A stretch of 64,000 nt of DNA from Saprospiraceae bacterium. GTDB lineage: Bacteria > Bacteroidota > Bacteroidia > Chitinophagales > Saprospiraceae. The stretch is taken from positions 1 through 64,000 of the forward strand of contig JADJNW010000021.1 in assembly GCA_016714085.1 (NCBI GenBank), given 5' to 3'. Below, piece by piece: positions 1 to 9,150 of the stretch; within the stretch, counting starts at the first letter, position 1; every line of letters begins with the position of its first letter. The notes beneath the pieces were generated by a model. The model saw nothing but the letters and a program-made list of their open reading frames with translations, did no database searches and had not been told where the DNA came from. The position numbers and the translations under genes were made by a program.

Positions 1-1
1 G

Positions 2-661
2 GATGTGGGCATCCACCTGGCGCTTACCAGCGAGTGGGATAATGTCAAATGGCGACCACTCACAGATTGCTCCAGCCTCAAGGATGCGGATGGCTATTTC
101 TATCCAATGGTGTTTCCGAATCGAAATTATCCTGGTCGCGCCATCCTTGAAAATCAATGGAAAATAGAAGATGTAGAAAAAGAATTTCGCGCACAGATTG
201 AATTGGGAATGAAGTACTTACCGCATATTAGTCATATTTCTGGACACATGGGTTGCTCTTTTTTATCGGAAGAAGTCAGAGCGCTCACCAGCAAACTAGC
301 AAAAGAATACAAGCTCCTCACCGACACCGATTTGCAGCAAGTCGAATATATGCGCGTGGACTGGAAAGACAAAAATACCGCCGCAAGGATTGATGCTTTT
401 ATTACAGCACTCAGTAAACTCGAACCCGGCAAAACTTATGTATTTGTAGAGCACCCGGGTCTTTATGATGCCGAACTAAAAGCCGTACATCATATTGGTT
501 ATGAGAATGTTGCAGAAGATCGCCAATGCGTTACCGAGGTGTTTACGAGTGAAAAAGTGAAAGCGGCGATTAAAGAAAAGGGGATGGAGTTGATAGGGTA
601 TAATGATTTGGAAGAAGTAGTGAGATTTAGAAGGAGATCAACAGAAACTTTAAAAATATAG
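2..661 (+). CDS. YdjC/ChbG-like carbohydrate deacetylase, 5' end missing
   Basis: The window opens inside this gene. Codons are open from base 2 (GAT, Asp) and the N-terminus, where the family keeps its TDDxG-type catalytic segment, lies beyond the left edge. The 219 visible residues begin with DVGIHLALT, matching the GxHxxLT metal-ligand segment of YdjC-type (ChbG) deacetylases. HISHISGHMGCSF near residue 75 and VFVEHPGLYD near residue 147 fit the later conserved histidine segments. The family removes acetyl groups from small N-acetylated sugars such as chitobiose in a metal-dependent reaction, normally in the cytoplasm. The gene ends in TAG before an AT-rich gap, and no sugar-transport partner is visible on this side. 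Family assignment is fairly sure; the substrate is unknown. Confidence 0.75.
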   Translation, partial: DVGIHLALTSEWDNVKWRPLTDCSSLKDADGYFYPMVFPNRNYPGRAILENQWKIEDVEKEFRAQIELGMKYLPHISHISGHMGCSFLSEEVRALTSKLAKEYKLLTDTDLQQVEYMRVDWKDKNTAARIDAFITALSKLEPGKTYVFVEHPGLYDAELKAVHHIGYENVAEDRQCVTEVFTSEKVKAAIKEKGMELIGYNDLEEVVRFRRRSTETLKI

Positions 662-1012
662 ATAATGAATATGTTCCTTTGGTTCTTGAATAGTATCAAT
701 TTTAGGGCATTTTTTGACCTCATGCTTGCAATTAGTCATCCTAATTATCCTTTATTTGGAAGTAAATTTTGGAAAGCGTTTATGGTTAAAATAATTTTAC
801 GAATTTTCAGTTGCTTTTAATCATGCTATCTTTCGTTAAAATCAAAGCTGTAAATATATTTTTATTAGGTTTCAATTTTTTACTTTTTTTTATTTTCATT
901 ATTTACCAATTCATAGAACGTATATTTTGGTAAAATTCTATGGTAGATAGCAATTTTACGTATCCTATTTTCGAACTATCCTTTTTATCTTCCGGTTTGA
1001 AAAGAAAAAGCC
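662..1012. other. AT-rich intergenic gap
   Basis: About 350 bases without a supportable gene. The sequence is visibly richer in A and T than its neighbours, with T-runs and A-runs, and presumably holds the promoter of the DUF433/DUF5615 pair that starts at 1013. I could not place a convincing TTG plus TAnnTTTG promoter or a terminator hairpin in it. Confidence 0.5.
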
Positions 1013-1240
1013 ATGAAACATTTAGATCGAATTACATTTGACCCTTTGGTGATGGGCGGCAAGCCTTGCATACGCGGTATGCGCGTGACGGTTGGTGCTA
1101 TTGTAGGATTGTTTGCGTCCGGCTATAATCAAGAGGCGATTTTAAAAGCTTATCCCTATCTGGAAGAAGCGGATATTTGGCAAGCTTTGGCTTATGCTGC
1201 CTGGCGTGCGGAAGAAGTGGAAATACCCTTTGCAGCATGA
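1013..1240 (+). CDS. DUF433 family antitoxin-like protein
   Basis: A 75-residue protein with the hallmarks of DUF433: a start of the type DRITFDPLVMGGKPCIRG, then MRVTVGAIVGLFASG and a helical C-terminal half ending in EADIWQALAYAA. DUF433 proteins are small winged-helix DNA-binding proteins, often paired with PIN-like toxins as VapB-type antitoxins. Here the gene overlaps the next one by four bases (ATGA), and that next gene encodes a DUF5615 PIN-like protein, the classic partner. The overlap implies translational coupling and co-expression. The ATG at 1013 is the only sensible start. The role as DNA-binding antitoxin and autorepressor is inferred from pairing and family, not shown by the sequence. 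Confidence 0.88.
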   Translation: MKHLDRITFDPLVMGGKPCIRGMRVTVGAIVGLFASGYNQEAILKAYPYLEEADIWQALAYAAWRAEEVEIPFAA

Positions 1241-1605
1241 TGCGTTTTTTAATTGATATGAATCTTTCGCCGGATTGGGTTGATTTTTTTCAAAAGGAAA
1301 ATCTGGAAGCAATGCATTGGTCGCACGTTGGAGACCCTCGTGCACCAGACACTAAGATTTTTAATTATGCCAAGGTAAATGATTACATCATTTTTACGCA
1401 CGATTTAGACTTTGGAGCCATACTTGCGGCTACCAATGCAGATGCGCCGAGCGTTATTCAGGCAAAAACACAAGATATTACTCCTAATGTTTTGGGACCA
1501 AAATTAATTGAAGCTATTCGCCAACATCAAAGTTCGTTGGAAAAAGGAGCTTTATTGACTTTAGACGAGCTACGACAGCGCATTAGATTATTACCATTGA
1601 AATAA
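1237..1605 (+). CDS. DUF5615 family PIN-like toxin
   Basis: 122 residues beginning MMRFLIDMNLSPDW, typical of the DUF5615 PIN-like fold. Acidic residues sit where PIN nucleases bind metal: Asp in LIDMNLS, Asp in VGDPRAPD, and the pair in FTHDLDFGAIL. I chose the ATG at 1237, whose ATGA overlaps the TGA stop of the DUF433 gene; the reading frame extends 20 codons further upstream, but that part lies inside the antitoxin and looks non-coding. The protein is probably an RNase held in check by the upstream DUF433 partner, as in VapBC-like pairs. The pair is short and complete, with no frameshift. Toxicity is inferred, not shown. Confidence 0.85.
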   Translation: MMRFLIDMNLSPDWVDFFQKENLEAMHWSHVGDPRAPDTKIFNYAKVNDYIIFTHDLDFGAILAATNADAPSVIQAKTQDITPNVLGPKLIEAIRQHQSSLEKGALLTLDELRQRIRLLPLK

Positions 1606-1633
1606 TGAGATTCTATCTAATAAAATATCACCC

Positions 1634-2158
1634 ATGCAATTCACCCTCTCCAAATCCATCGAAATCCTAGAACGTACGCCCGATGTGCTACTGACCATGT
1701 TGCATCATATCTCTGATGACTGGACTTCTCAGAATGAAGGCGGCGATAGCTGGAGCGCGTACGATATTATTGGACATTTGATTCATGGCGAATTGACAGA
1801 CTGGATGCCCAGAGCCGAAATTATTTTGTCGGATAAGACCGATAAAAGATTTGCGCCCTTTGATCGGTTTGCGCAATTGGAAGCGAGTAAAGGCAAAACA
1901 TTATACGAGCTATTAAAAGAATTTAAAACCTTGCGGAATCAGAACCTGGAGTTACTTCGCTCTAAAAATCTGACCGACGAACATTTGGAACTAAAAGGCA
2001 TTCATCCTGCTTTTGGTGAAGTGACGCTGGCGCAATTATTGGCAACCTGGACGGTACATGATTTGAATCATATTGCGCAAATTTCCAGAGTAATGGCAAA
2101 ACAATACAAGGAAGCAGTCGGACCCTGGGTTGAATATCTGAGAATATTACAATCTTAG
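1634..2158 (+). CDS. DinB family protein
   Basis: 174 residues with the four-helix-bundle pattern of DinB/DinB_2 proteins. Candidate metal-binding histidines are in IIGHLIHGELTDW (around residue 48) and TVHDLNHIAQISRVMAKQY (around residue 140). The motif HDLNHIAQ is a typical signature of this superfamily, whose members include damage-inducible proteins and thiol-dependent transferases that use a bound metal. The start at 1634 lies 28 bases after the DUF5615 stop, so it may share a transcript with the toxin-antitoxin pair. The frame is intact and the length is normal. The substrate cannot be told from the sequence. Confidence 0.85.
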   Translation: MQFTLSKSIEILERTPDVLLTMLHHISDDWTSQNEGGDSWSAYDIIGHLIHGELTDWMPRAEIILSDKTDKRFAPFDRFAQLEASKGKTLYELLKEFKTLRNQNLELLRSKNLTDEHLELKGIHPAFGEVTLAQLLATWTVHDLNHIAQISRVMAKQYKEAVGPWVEYLRILQS

Positions 2159-2206
2159 CAGCTTATTTAGCAAATATTTTATTTTGATTATAAACACCTA
2201 CATCTT

Positions 2207-3737
2207 ATGCGCACATTCATTATCATTCTGAGTGTTTTATTAACCATTTATTGCAATGGGCAACAGCCTTATACTGCCCCGCAGTTTGCGGATTCTACTA
2301 CATTCCAAAAGATGCAAGCCGCTTTTCCCATTATTGAAAAAATATATCATGATTATGCGGAGAGCAATCATTTCCCGTCCATCACTTATGGGATCGTAGC
2401 AAATGGAAAGCTTGTTTTCGCTGGTAGCACCGGCGTGTCGAATCTTACCACCAAAGCCGCCGCATCCACCAAAACGGTGTATCGCATTGCTTCGATGAGC
2501 AAGAGCTTTACCGCGATGGCAATTTTGAAATTGCGCGATGAAGGAAAACTGAATTTGAGTGATCCTGTCTCAAAATACATTCCTGAATTTCAAAATGTAA
2601 AACCACTCACAACAGACGCGCCGCCCATCACCATTCAGCATTTGATGACCATGTCAGCAGGATTTCCAGAAGACAACCCCTGGGGCGACCAGCAGCTTTC
2701 AGCTACCGATCAGGAACTGCTTGCCTTTGTTCGTCGAGGGTCTTTCGCTTTCCAATGTGCCCGGTGTAAATTATGAATATAGCAATCTGGGATTTGCTTT
2801 GCTGGGTAGAATTATCACCAACGTGAGCTATATGCCTTACCAGCGCTATATCACCGACAATATCCTGAAACCTTTAGGGATGAACGATTCCTATTACGAA
2901 TACAGGGATGTGCCTGCTGCGCAACTCGCCATCGGCTACCGTTGGGAGGAAGAAAAATGGAAAGAAGAACCGCTGCTGCCCGACGGCGCTTACGGCGCAA
3001 TGGGCGGGATGTTGTGTTCGCTTGAAGATTTTGCCAAATACGCTGCATTCCATCTGAACGCCTGGCCGCCGCGCAATGATGCCGACAAAGGACCTGTGAA
3101 CAGAAGTTCTATCCGAGAGATGCATCAGCCTGGGCGTATCGGTAATATATTTAATGTCAAAACCCCAAGCGGAGGAGATTGTGCAACCGCCTCAGGCTAC
3201 GCGTATGGCTTGGGTTGGCGCAGGGATTGCAATGGCATCGTTCGCATTGCGCATAGCGGCGGCTTGCCGGGCTTTGGCAGCGAATGGCGGATTTATCCAG
3301 ATTACGGTATCGGCGTGATTTCCTTTAGCAATCGCACGTACGGCGCGCCCAGTCAGGCAAATGCCATCGCGTTGGACACCATACTTGCCATAGCAGGGCT
3401 CAAGCCACGCACACTTCCCGCTGTGCCCTTGCTGGAAGCGACCAAAGAGCAGCTTCTAAAAATCCTGCCCGATTGGCAAGCAAAAGAAACAAGCCAAATC
3501 TTCGCCGAAAACTTCTTTTTGGATGAATCCCTTGCCTTGCGCAAAGCACATACCCAAGAACGCTTCAAAGAAGCAGGCGCGATTCAAAAAATTGGAACAG
3601 TGCAAGCCCAAAATCAATTGCGTGGACAATTTATCATAGAATGCACACAAAAGAATATTCATGTATTCTTTACGATGACGCCCGAAGCGAAGCCATTGGT
3701 GCAGCAGTTGGATGTATGGGTGGAGGAGAAGAAGTAG
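2207..3737 (+). pseudogene. Serine hydrolase of the beta-lactamase (class C/PBP4*) family, one frameshift
   Basis: The N-terminal part (2207 to about 2740) and the C-terminal part (to 3737) lie in different frames and join near 2737-2745, where RRG should continue into LSLSNVPGVNYEYSN. Dropping one base restores a protein of about 509 residues. The N-terminus has a signal peptide ending around NGQQ. Catalytic elements of serine beta-lactamase-like hydrolases are present: SMSK (SxxK nucleophile motif), YSN (YxN motif) and HSGG (HxG motif). Such exported enzymes act on peptides, esters or beta-lactams; this one has no obvious neighbour giving a substrate. Since all motifs survive and the lesion is one base, a sequencing indel is as likely as real inactivation. 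Confidence 0.82.
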
Positions 3738-3813
3738 GATGGAAAATGGAAGCGTCTTATCTGCGATGAAAACCCTATTAATTGACTTATATTTGAATAA
3801 AATATTGAGATAA

Positions 3814-4033
3814 ATGACGCAAAGATTAGAAAATCGAAAAAAACAAATTGATTCAGGAAATTATGAACCTGGATGACGAAGATGCTATATCTAAAATTGA
3901 ACAACAAATCGAAGCTTTGTATAAAGACCACCCATTCTGGGCAGCCATTAAACCAATTCAAAAAGGCGTCACGTTCGAACAAATGATCGAAGAACCGCTT
4001 GAAGAACTTCTGAATGCTGGATTAATGAATTGA
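3814..4033 (+). pseudogene. Small antitoxin-like protein, one frameshift
   Basis: Starting at the ATG at 3814, the frame reads MTQRLENRKKQ and then stops early. The following frame, from LIQEIMNLDDEDAISKIE on, runs to 4033. Removing one A from the A-rich stretch near 3838-3847 joins them into about 72 residues. The charged helical start (LxxxLIQEIMNLDDExAI) and the later segment KGVTFEQMIEE resemble small Bacteroidota proteins that precede RelE-type toxins. No toxin gene follows; next comes the broken VWA gene. I do not assign a function beyond antitoxin-like, and that is weak. It lies at the start of the AT-rich island and may be an orphan remnant. Confidence 0.45.
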
Positions 4034-4082
4034 TGATAAAAAATAGCATAATATAAGATCATTAGAGTTAATTCTTAAATAA

Positions 4083-5837
4083 ATGAATGAAAATGACCTT
4101 ATTCGCTTAGTTATAGTTGTTTTAGTTGTTATTATTTTTCGGTCTGTTGAGATTATTGATTAAAAGAAAGTTATTTCCAACAAGCAGAATAATTTATTTT
4201 TTTTCTGCACTCTTCCTATTCTTATAATATTTGCTCGTATAGCTTGTGAAAAATATATTTGTGCAAGCCACCTAATTCAAAAATTTATAATAAAATATTT
4301 TCCTTCTTTAAGTAAAAAATCTAACATTAGATAATTGTGAGGGCTGTTCTCCAGATTGGAATCTTAGATCAGGAATAGATGAAGCAGGTTTAATTCTTTT
4401 AGGTTTATTACTTATAGTAATCATTCTTTTTCTCAAAAATGAAAAAATACCCTCTCTTTTAAAAAAAATAAAAACGTTAAATCCTTTTGGATTTATTGAG
4501 ATTTCTCTCTTAGAAGATCAGATTAATAATTATGAAAAAATACTACCTATAATGATAAGATAGATACGAAAGATAATATAATTGATATTGGTGAGAATAT
4601 TTTAAAATCCTCCAACACAAATGAAGAAGCCTCGATACTTATTAAGATTGCCATAGAAAAAAGATTAGAAACTATTTACAAGAAAACTTTCATAGGCAAA
4701 TCTTCAATACCAATATTTTTCCCTTCAGTGCTTGAGGATTTAGAGAAATTTAACATTGTCGATTCAGAATTGTCTTTAATAATTAAAAAATATTTTGATT
4801 TAAATAGTAAGAGCAGAAAGATTAGAAAGAATTTATTGGGATTGATCGAAATAGGCAGAAGGATATTGAGAATATTAAATAATTTAGTTGATTCCTTTTT
4901 TGAAAATAAAAAGATATTCGGGAGTATTCTCAAAGAAGTAAAAACAGATAGAATTATTTTAAAAAAAGCAGAAAAAAATAACCGTATTGTAAGCGCAACA
5001 ATAAATTTAGTAGACGAAGATGGAGTCTTTTACACAGTAAGAGGTCTTAGCAAAGAAAATTTTAAAATAATTGAAGAAGAAAATGGTGATAAAACGGATG
5101 TTATTTTAACAGAGGTAGTCCCCTTAATTAAATCAAGGGTTAAACTAGATATAATAATTTCAATAGATTGTAGCGTTTCAATGGAAAAAGACGATAGGCT
5201 TAAAAAAGTAAAGATGCTGCAATTAATATCGTGAAGAAATTGAAGAAATATAATAATATCAAGTACAGAATCGGTATTCAGAAAATAACCACTATAAATT
5301 CGGTAAAAGCAAATTTGAAGTGGTTTGATATTGGCAATGGAGGAAAAAGCAATTAAATTTATTCGATCTCTAAAAATTGGTGGGGATACGCCTTTATTTA
5401 GTTCAATAGATTACGCAGTTAGTAAATTAGTTAAAAGAAAAACTTGGGTTATATTATTTGCTTAACTGATGGTGGAATTACGTTTTGATAGGATCTTCAA
5501 AATAATTTTTTAGAGTTATTTTAGACAAAGTAAAAATTCATCAATCCCAATTATCTCTATTGGCTTTGGGGCTTTAGACTATGAGCAAATGAAGCAAATT
5601 TCCTTAAATTCTGGTGCAGGAGAGGAAGGTTTAGGTTTTTTCATTGATGCTAAACCTGAAGAGTTAGAAGTAATAATTGATAATATATTCGACTCAATTA
5701 TAAATACTTATAGGATATTATGGAAATCCCAAATAACTGAACCTAACAAAGACGTAAATACGGAGATACAGGTTAATTTTGAAGATAGAAGTGGAAGAAA
5801 ATATATTTCAACTTATCCTTTCAATTATACGTCTTAA
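4083..5837 (+). pseudogene. Membrane-anchored VWA-domain protein, many frameshifts
   Basis: Reading across frames recovers one long protein. Two N-terminal membrane helices run from MNENDLIRLVIVVLVVIIF through LIIFARIACEKY, and a third contains GLILLGLLLIVIILFL. A charged helical middle (4550-5100) leads to a von Willebrand factor A domain with the MIDAS motif DCSVS (about 5165), the GGDTPLFSS loop supplying the MIDAS threonine (about 5385), an LTDGG strand (about 5465) and SIPIISIGFGALD (about 5550). Nine or so frame changes are needed, nearly all small indels next to A or T runs. The stretch is visibly more AT-rich than the genes on either side. Either it is a decayed, perhaps imported gene, or this AT-rich region was assembled badly. 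The order of TM, helical and VWA parts is consistent throughout, so one original gene is likely. Confidence 0.6.
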
Positions 5838-6014
5838 AAATTTTGAAACCTTCATAGCGAAAAGCTAAATCAATATAAAATATAATTATAACTACTTCAT
5901 ACTTTCTCCACTATAACTAATTTCCTTTTCAAACAACTACTTGTACAGCGTTAAAAGGCAAAGTTAGTAATTATATTTTATACAGAAAAGTAAGTGTTTG
6001 CTTCAAATGCTTAG

Positions 6015-6035
6015 TTATTGCAAATTTTGCAATAA
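6015..6035. promoter_or_regulatory. Palindromic operator candidate upstream of the XRE gene
   Basis: Perfect 9-bp inverted arms TTATTGCAA and TTGCAATAA are separated by ATT. A further half-site-like TATTGC follows at 6037-6042. The palindrome ends just before the proposed -33 element of the XRE gene, the usual place for a repressor to autoregulate. This is read directly from the sequence; binding by the adjacent regulator is inference. Confidence 0.5.
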
Positions 6036-6038
6036 ATA

Positions 6039-6071
6039 TTGCGTTCAAGAAATAGTTATTTGGTATATTTG
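6039..6071 (+). promoter_or_regulatory. Bacteroidota-type promoter for the XRE gene
   Basis: A TTG at 6039-6041 is followed after 22 bases by TATATTTG at 6064-6071, matching the Bacteroidota consensus TTG and TAnnTTTG with acceptable spacing. The ATG at 6103 lies about 30 bases further on. The palindrome at 6015-6035 abuts it. Confidence 0.5.
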
Positions 6072-6102
6072 TGGAGACGAATTTACAAATCAATACCTTA
6101 TT

Positions 6103-6453
6103 ATGCTGCATTTCAATCTTCAACAAATTATCCGCCAGCGTGGCATCACGAGCCCCAACAAGTTGCTGATCCAATATGGTTTTACGCCATTTACCGCCAG
6201 CCGTATTTTGAATAACAAAGTGACGGGTCTGTCAAACAAGCAATTGGAAAAGCTGTGCCTGGCGCTGCGTTGCACGCCGAATGATATTTATGTCTGGCAA
6301 AAGCCCACGGATGCAAATATTCCGAAGGATCATCCGATGCACAAGCTTCTGCCGAAGCAAGAACGTATCAATATGATCCAACAATTGCAGGAATTGCCGC
6401 TGGAAAAGCTGGAGGAGATTCGGAAATTTATAGAAGAAATGCCGAAGGAGTAG
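6103..6453 (+). CDS. XRE-family helix-turn-helix regulator
   Basis: 116 residues from the ATG at 6103 (MLHFNLQQIIRQRGITSPNK). The frame is open upstream to 5998, but that part covers the promoter and operator, so the shorter start is preferred. Residues 5-65 form a Cro/CI-type HTH: YGFTPFTASRILNNKVTGLS and LEKLCLALRCTPNDIYVW are the recognition and scaffold helices of the HTH_26-like group. The C-terminal half is a charged helical tail (LPKQERINMIQQLQ, LEEIRKFIEEM) suited to dimerisation. It probably represses its own promoter through the palindrome at 6015-6035. No phage or plasmid genes surround it. The target range is unknown. Confidence 0.85.
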   Translation: MLHFNLQQIIRQRGITSPNKLLIQYGFTPFTASRILNNKVTGLSNKQLEKLCLALRCTPNDIYVWQKPTDANIPKDHPMHKLLPKQERINMIQQLQELPLEKLEEIRKFIEEMPKE

Positions 6454-6493
6454 CAAAGTCATCTGGTGACTCTAAGTCATCAGATGACTTTGC
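6453..6493. terminator. Bidirectional terminator hairpin
   Basis: Long inverted repeat GCAAAGTCATCTGGTGACT and AAGTCATCAGATGACTTTGC (arms 6453-6471 and 6474-6493), nearly perfect. It lies between the convergent XRE gene (stop at 6453) and the aldehyde dehydrogenase gene (stop at 6500) and probably serves both. Confidence 0.7.
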
Positions 6494-6499
6494 GGGTAT

Positions 6500-8026
6500 T
6501 TATAAATCAAATTTTATCCCCTGCGCCAGCGGCACTTGGGTACTCCAGTTAATCGTATTCGTTTGTCGGCGCATATAAGCTTTCCAGCTATCAGAGCCAC
6601 TTTCGCGGCCGCCACCGGTTTCTTTCTCGCCACCAAATGCACCGCCGATCTCCGCACCGCTGGTACCAATGTTGACATTGGCAATGCCACAATCTGAACC
6701 GGTTGCTGATAAGAACAATTCAGACTCACGTACGCTATCGGTCATAATCGCAGAGGACAAACCTTGCGGTACGCTGTTTTGAATGGCAATGGCTTCTTCG
6801 ATGGTACTGTATTTCAATAAGTAAAGAATCGGCGCGAAGGTTTCATGCTGTACGATTTCCATATCAGGGCGAGCTTCCGCGATGCAAGGCTTTACGTAGC
6901 AGCCGCTTTCGTAGCCAGCGCCTTCTACCAGGCCACCTTCTACTGCAAAAGAACCGCCTTCGGCTTTGATTTTTTCGATTGCATTTAAATAATTCTGTAC
7001 CGCATCTTTATCAATCAGCGGCCCAACGTGGATTTTTTCATCCAAAGGATTGCCAATGCGTAGTTGACCGTAGGCTTTGGTCAGTTTAGTTTTCACTTCA
7101 TCATAAATGCTTTCGTGGATGATGAGTCGGCGCGTAGAAGTGCAACGTTGCCCGGCAGTACCGACTGCTCCAAAGAGCGCACCCGTGAGTACGACGTCCA
7201 TATTGGCGCTTGGTGTGATGATAATAGCATTATTGCCGCCCAATTCGAGGATCGTTTTGCCCAAACGCTTAGCAACTTCCGTACCAACGATCTTGCCCAT
7301 GCGGATACTGCCAGTCGCAGATACTAAAGGCACGCGGGTATCTTTGGTCATCATTTCGCCCACGCGATAATCGCCGTTAATGATGCAACTAATGCCTTCG
7401 GGCAAATCATTATCCTTGAGTACTTTTTGTAAAATATTCTGGCAAGCGATAGAACACAAAGGTGTTTTTTCGGAGGCTTTCCAGACATTCACATCACCGC
7501 AAACCATTGCGATCATTGAATTCCAGGACCATACAGCAACTGGAAAATTGAACGCAGAAATGATGCCTACCACACCTAAAGGATGCCATTGCTCAAACAT
7601 ACGGTGCTGCGGCCGCTCGGATTGAATCGTCAAACCATATAATTGGCGCGACAAGCCTACTGCAAAATCACAAATGTCAATCATTTCCTGCACTTCGCCC
7701 CAGCCTTCCTGGAGTGACTTTCCCATTTCATAAGAAACTAAGCGACCAAGCGCATCTTTATGCTTGCGCAATTCATTGCCATATTGCCGCACGATTTCGC
7801 CACGCTTGGGCGCAGGCATCATCCGCCAGGTTTTGAAAGCTTCCTGCGCAGTTTTGATGACGTGTTCATATTCTTCTGGCATCGTTTCACTTACTGAACC
7901 AATAAGCGCGCCGTCCACGGGGGAGTACGAATCGATATACTTGCCGGAATCCGAAGACTTCAAACCAGTGCTTGTGCCTGCATTCTTGACTTGCAAGCCT
8001 AATTCTTTTAGAAAATCTTTATTCAT
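6500..8026 (-). CDS. Aldehyde dehydrogenase, ALDH7 (aminoadipate semialdehyde dehydrogenase) type
   Basis: 508 residues, full length for the ALDH superfamily. It has ISAFNFPVAVWSWN (cofactor and substrate channel), the general-base segment LELGGNNAI (Glu near 260) and the nucleophile in GTAGQRCTSTRRL (Cys near 295). The sequence style, including MFEQWHPLGVVGIISAFNFP and GGEKETGGGRESGSDSWKAYMRR, is that of the ALDH7/antiquitin group, which oxidises alpha-aminoadipate semialdehyde in lysine breakdown with NAD+. No other lysine-degradation gene is adjacent. It is transcribed towards the shared terminator at 6453-6493. The family is sure; the exact substrate is inferred. Confidence 0.9.
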   Translation of the reverse strand: MNKDFLKELGLQVKNAGTSTGLKSSDSGKYIDSYSPVDGALIGSVSETMPEEYEHVIKTAQEAFKTWRMMPAPKRGEIVRQYGNELRKHKDALGRLVSYEMGKSLQEGWGEVQEMIDICDFAVGLSRQLYGLTIQSERPQHRMFEQWHPLGVVGIISAFNFPVAVWSWNSMIAMVCGDVNVWKASEKTPLCSIACQNILQKVLKDNDLPEGISCIINGDYRVGEMMTKDTRVPLVSATGSIRMGKIVGTEVAKRLGKTILELGGNNAIIITPSANMDVVLTGALFGAVGTAGQRCTSTRRLIIHESIYDEVKTKLTKAYGQLRIGNPLDEKIHVGPLIDKDAVQNYLNAIEKIKAEGGSFAVEGGLVEGAGYESGCYVKPCIAEARPDMEIVQHETFAPILYLLKYSTIEEAIAIQNSVPQGLSSAIMTDSVRESELFLSATGSDCGIANVNIGTSGAEIGGAFGGEKETGGGRESGSDSWKAYMRRQTNTINWSTQVPLAQGIKFDL

Positions 8027-8117
8027 GGTTTTTATTTGATTATGGTCAGAAAAAGCATTACACCTCCAAAAAGGTTTGGAATATTACAAGGTGAGATTTG
8101 AAATAGTTTTGATAGAA

Positions 8118-9146
8118 TTACATCGCCGAAGCGAATTGACGCAGAAAACGTACATCGTTCTCAAAGAAGTAACGAATATCGCCAATATCATACAAACGCA
8201 GTGCCTGCCGCTCAATGCCCATTCCAAAAGCAAAGCCGGAATATTTTTTGCTATCGATACCGCACATTTCCAATACATCAGGATCAACCATACCGCAGCC
8301 CATGATTTCCAGCCAGCCTGTACCCTTGGAAAGGCGATAATTGCGCTCGTTGTCCATACCAATCCAGACATCCATTTCAGCGCTCGGTTCGGTGAATGGG
8401 AAGAACGAAGGACGCAGGCGAATCTTTGGCGCACCGAACATTTCCTTAGCGAAATATAACAAAGTCTGCTTCATATCAGCAAAAGAAACGCCTTCATCAA
8501 TGTATAAGCCTTCCACCTGATGGAACTGGCAATGCGAACGCGCCGACACGGTCTCGTTGCGATACACCCGCCCGGGCGCGATGATGCGAATAGGTGGTTG
8601 CTGCGAAGTCATCGTGCGTGCCTGCACAGGTGAAGTATGTGTACGCAAGAGCATTTCGGTGGAATTAAGCAAATAGAAGGTATCCTGCATATCTCGGGCC
8701 GGATGGTCTTCTGGCGTATTCATCGCGGTGAAATTATGCCAATCATCTTCGATTTCCGGGCCATCGGCTACTACGAAACCAATCCGTTCAAAAATACTCA
8801 CAATACGATTCATCGTAATGGCAATTGGATGGCGCGAACCCAATTCCAATGGCTCACCTGGCGCCGTCAAGTCCAAATGCTGCGCGTCGCTATCTTCGGC
8901 AGCAGCTTCCAGTTCTGCTTTTAAGGCATTAAATTTTGCTTCGGCGGCGCTGACCGTTCGATTGATCAGTTGTCCAAAATCTTTCTTTTGCTCATTCGGT
9001 ACTGTTTTGATTTCACCCATCAGGGGTTTGATCACATTTTTTGTTCCCAAAAAGCGAATCCGAAACTGTTCCAACTCCTCCGCATTTTGCGGATGGGCAG
9101 ACTTAATTTCTTGCAACAGCGCGTTTAGCTGGTCGAATGCACTCAT
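8118..9146 (-). CDS. pheS: Phenylalanine--tRNA ligase alpha subunit
   Basis: 342 residues, the usual PheS length. The N-terminal coiled coil (about 1-90, with RIRFLGTKNVIKPLMGEIK) is the tRNA-binding arm. The class II catalytic core follows: HPIAITMNRIVSIFERIGF, RTHTSPVQARTM (motif 2 region), GRVYRNETVSARSHCQFHQVEG, and FAFGMGIERQALRLYDIGDI (motif 3 with the ATP-binding arginine). It charges tRNA-Phe together with PheT, which is not in this window, so the two subunits are unlinked here as in many Bacteroidota. The start ATG at 9146 is followed upstream by a low-complexity repeat that probably contains the promoter. Confidence 0.97.
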   Translation of the reverse strand: MSAFDQLNALLQEIKSAHPQNAEELEQFRIRFLGTKNVIKPLMGEIKTVPNEQKKDFGQLINRTVSAAEAKFNALKAELEAAAEDSDAQHLDLTAPGEPLELGSRHPIAITMNRIVSIFERIGFVVADGPEIEDDWHNFTAMNTPEDHPARDMQDTFYLLNSTEMLLRTHTSPVQARTMTSQQPPIRIIAPGRVYRNETVSARSHCQFHQVEGLYIDEGVSFADMKQTLLYFAKEMFGAPKIRLRPSFFPFTEPSAEMDVWIGMDNERNYRLSKGTGWLEIMGCGMVDPDVLEMCGIDSKKYSGFAFGMGIERQALRLYDIGDIRYFFENDVRFLRQFASAM

Positions 9147-9150
9147 GTTG

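Noticed and set aside
8076..8459. Plus-strand open frame of 127 codons
   Set aside because: It lies antisense to the end of pheS, which is certain.
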